A stretch of DNA of 6,226 bases, taken from the NCBI GenBank assembly GCA_001829395.1, contig MIBD01000126.1:1-6226 (forward strand), read 5' to 3'. The position numbers and the translations under genes were made by a program. Origin of the DNA: Spirochaetes bacterium GWF1_49_6 (GTDB lineage Bacteria > Spirochaetota > Brevinematia > Brevinematales > GWF1-51-8). The notes under the pieces are model-generated. The model did not search any database. It saw only the letters and a program-made list of their open reading frames with translations, and was not told the DNA's origin. Positions 5,530 through 6,226 of this stretch are shown here, piece after piece; within the stretch, counting starts at the first letter, position 1, and each line of letters starts with the position of its first letter.

Positions 5530-6226
5530 ATGCGCCGTTTTTATATATTGTTATTCGTCCTGTTCACTGCCATGCCCGCGATCTTATCGGCGGGAAAGTT
5601 CTTCGTCAAGGCCGGCGCAGGCGCGGGGTACGATACCAATCCCCAGCTTTCCATTCAGGCGGCGGGAGGATTTTTCGGGACGGCTCATATTTTCGTGGAG
5701 GGCCTGACCGGGGAGAAACCGTACGAGGTTTACGGCGCAGTCGATATTTTCAGCGTCCTCGATACGAATTATGTCCTGATAGACGGGGAGGGCACGATCG
5801 GGGTTATTTATAACCCCTCGCTGTACACTATCCTCCGAGCGCTTCTCACCTACCGTTACCAAATGGATATCAATAATGCCGTTAAAGCGGTATTCGACCT
5901 CCGGCACGATCTAAGCAGTTTCCTCACAGGGCACGCCGGATACGAGTACGACAACGCATACACTCTCGCGAATATCCCGTATGAATCCGTATTCAGCCAT
6001 AAGCTGATACTGGGCGGGAATATGGACCTGTTCGGTATCGGGTATCTCGATTTCGAGTTTAACTACTTGCAGAGGAACTATTTCCAGATCACCATCGCCA
6101 GCAACACGTTAAAGAACGATCTGCTGAAAGGTTCGCTGTTATTCACGATAAACGTCGATTATTCGCTGACGCTCAAATTCGGATACGGGCTTTCCCGTAA
6201 TATCTCGTCGGTAAATAGTCTCATCG
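5530..6226 (+). CDS. Exported, probable outer-membrane beta-barrel protein (3' end beyond window)
   Basis: The frame stays open from ATG 5530 to the window edge: 232 complete codons with no stop, so the gene is cut by the window and not broken. GGAGG (5520-5524) lies 5 bp upstream of the ATG. The protein starts with a clear signal peptide (MRRFYILLFVLFTAMPAILSA), with cleavage likely after Ala21. The mature part has short alternating polar and hydrophobic strands rich in Tyr, Phe and Gly (FFVKAGAGAGYDTNP, YEVYGAVDIF, GHAGYEYDNAYTL, LDFEFNYLQRNYFQITIA, VDYSLTLKFGYGLS) and no Cys or long hydrophobic helix. This is the composition of a transmembrane beta-barrel. The AGxGYDTNP opening resembles the first strand of several bacterial outer-membrane barrels, but I cannot assign a family. 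Channel, assembly or structural roles all remain open. It probably shares a transcript with the preceding 192-residue exported protein. Confidence 0.8.
   Translation, partial: MRRFYILLFVLFTAMPAILSAGKFFVKAGAGAGYDTNPQLSIQAAGGFFGTAHIFVEGLTGEKPYEVYGAVDIFSVLDTNYVLIDGEGTIGVIYNPSLYTILRALLTYRYQMDINNAVKAVFDLRHDLSSFLTGHAGYEYDNAYTLANIPYESVFSHKLILGGNMDLFGIGYLDFEFNYLQRNYFQITIASNTLKNDLLKGSLLFTINVDYSLTLKFGYGLSRNISSVNSLI

Noticed and set aside
5474..5907. Plus- and minus-strand frames of 77-107 residues overlapping the start of the barrel gene
   Set aside because: The frame from 5530 has a ribosome site, signal peptide and barrel-like pattern and stays open to the window end. The others are Arg-rich or antisense translations without these features.

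Overview
The window looks like ordinary chromosomal DNA of a diderm (outer-membrane-bearing) bacterium. Three of its four genes encode exported proteins: one begins with a lipoprotein signal peptide, one with a plain secretory signal, and one with a secretory signal followed by outer-membrane-barrel-like sequence. All four genes have a recognisable Shine-Dalgarno site, and sigma70-like promoters with 17-bp spacers can be found. I see no RNA gene, mobile element, CRISPR array or phage gene. The lineage cannot be fixed by eye. A spirochaete-like or other environmental Gram-negative origin would fit, but this is a low-confidence guess.

Layout. (1) Positions 1-92 hold a promoter with a dyad between its -35 and -10 boxes. 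(2) Positions 93-1688 (+) encode a soluble GAF-GAF-HD-GYP protein, a probable cyclic-di-GMP phosphodiesterase whose signature GYP tripeptide reads GYY. (3) Positions 1689-1852 are a convergent intergenic gap with small AT-rich hairpins, one of which could terminate the leftward gene. (4) Positions 1853-4744 (-) encode a 963-residue lipoprotein made of a long alpha-solenoid (TPR-like, then HEAT-like) and a C-terminal alpha/beta domain. (5) Positions 4745-4925 are a divergent promoter region with one good promoter in each direction. (6) Positions 4926-5504 (+) encode a 192-residue exported protein of unknown family that starts with TTG. (7) Positions 5530-6226 (+) encode an exported, probably outer-membrane beta-barrel protein that runs off the window end; it follows the previous gene by 25 bp, so the two are probably one operon.

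How they may work together. The solenoid lipoprotein and the secreted-protein/barrel operon share one divergent control region and all act in the envelope, so they may form one envelope module. That is inference from layout only. The HD-GYP gene is convergent to the lipoprotein gene, has its own promoter and need not be related in function. No gene is closely recognised beyond HD-GYP, so no gene symbols are given.
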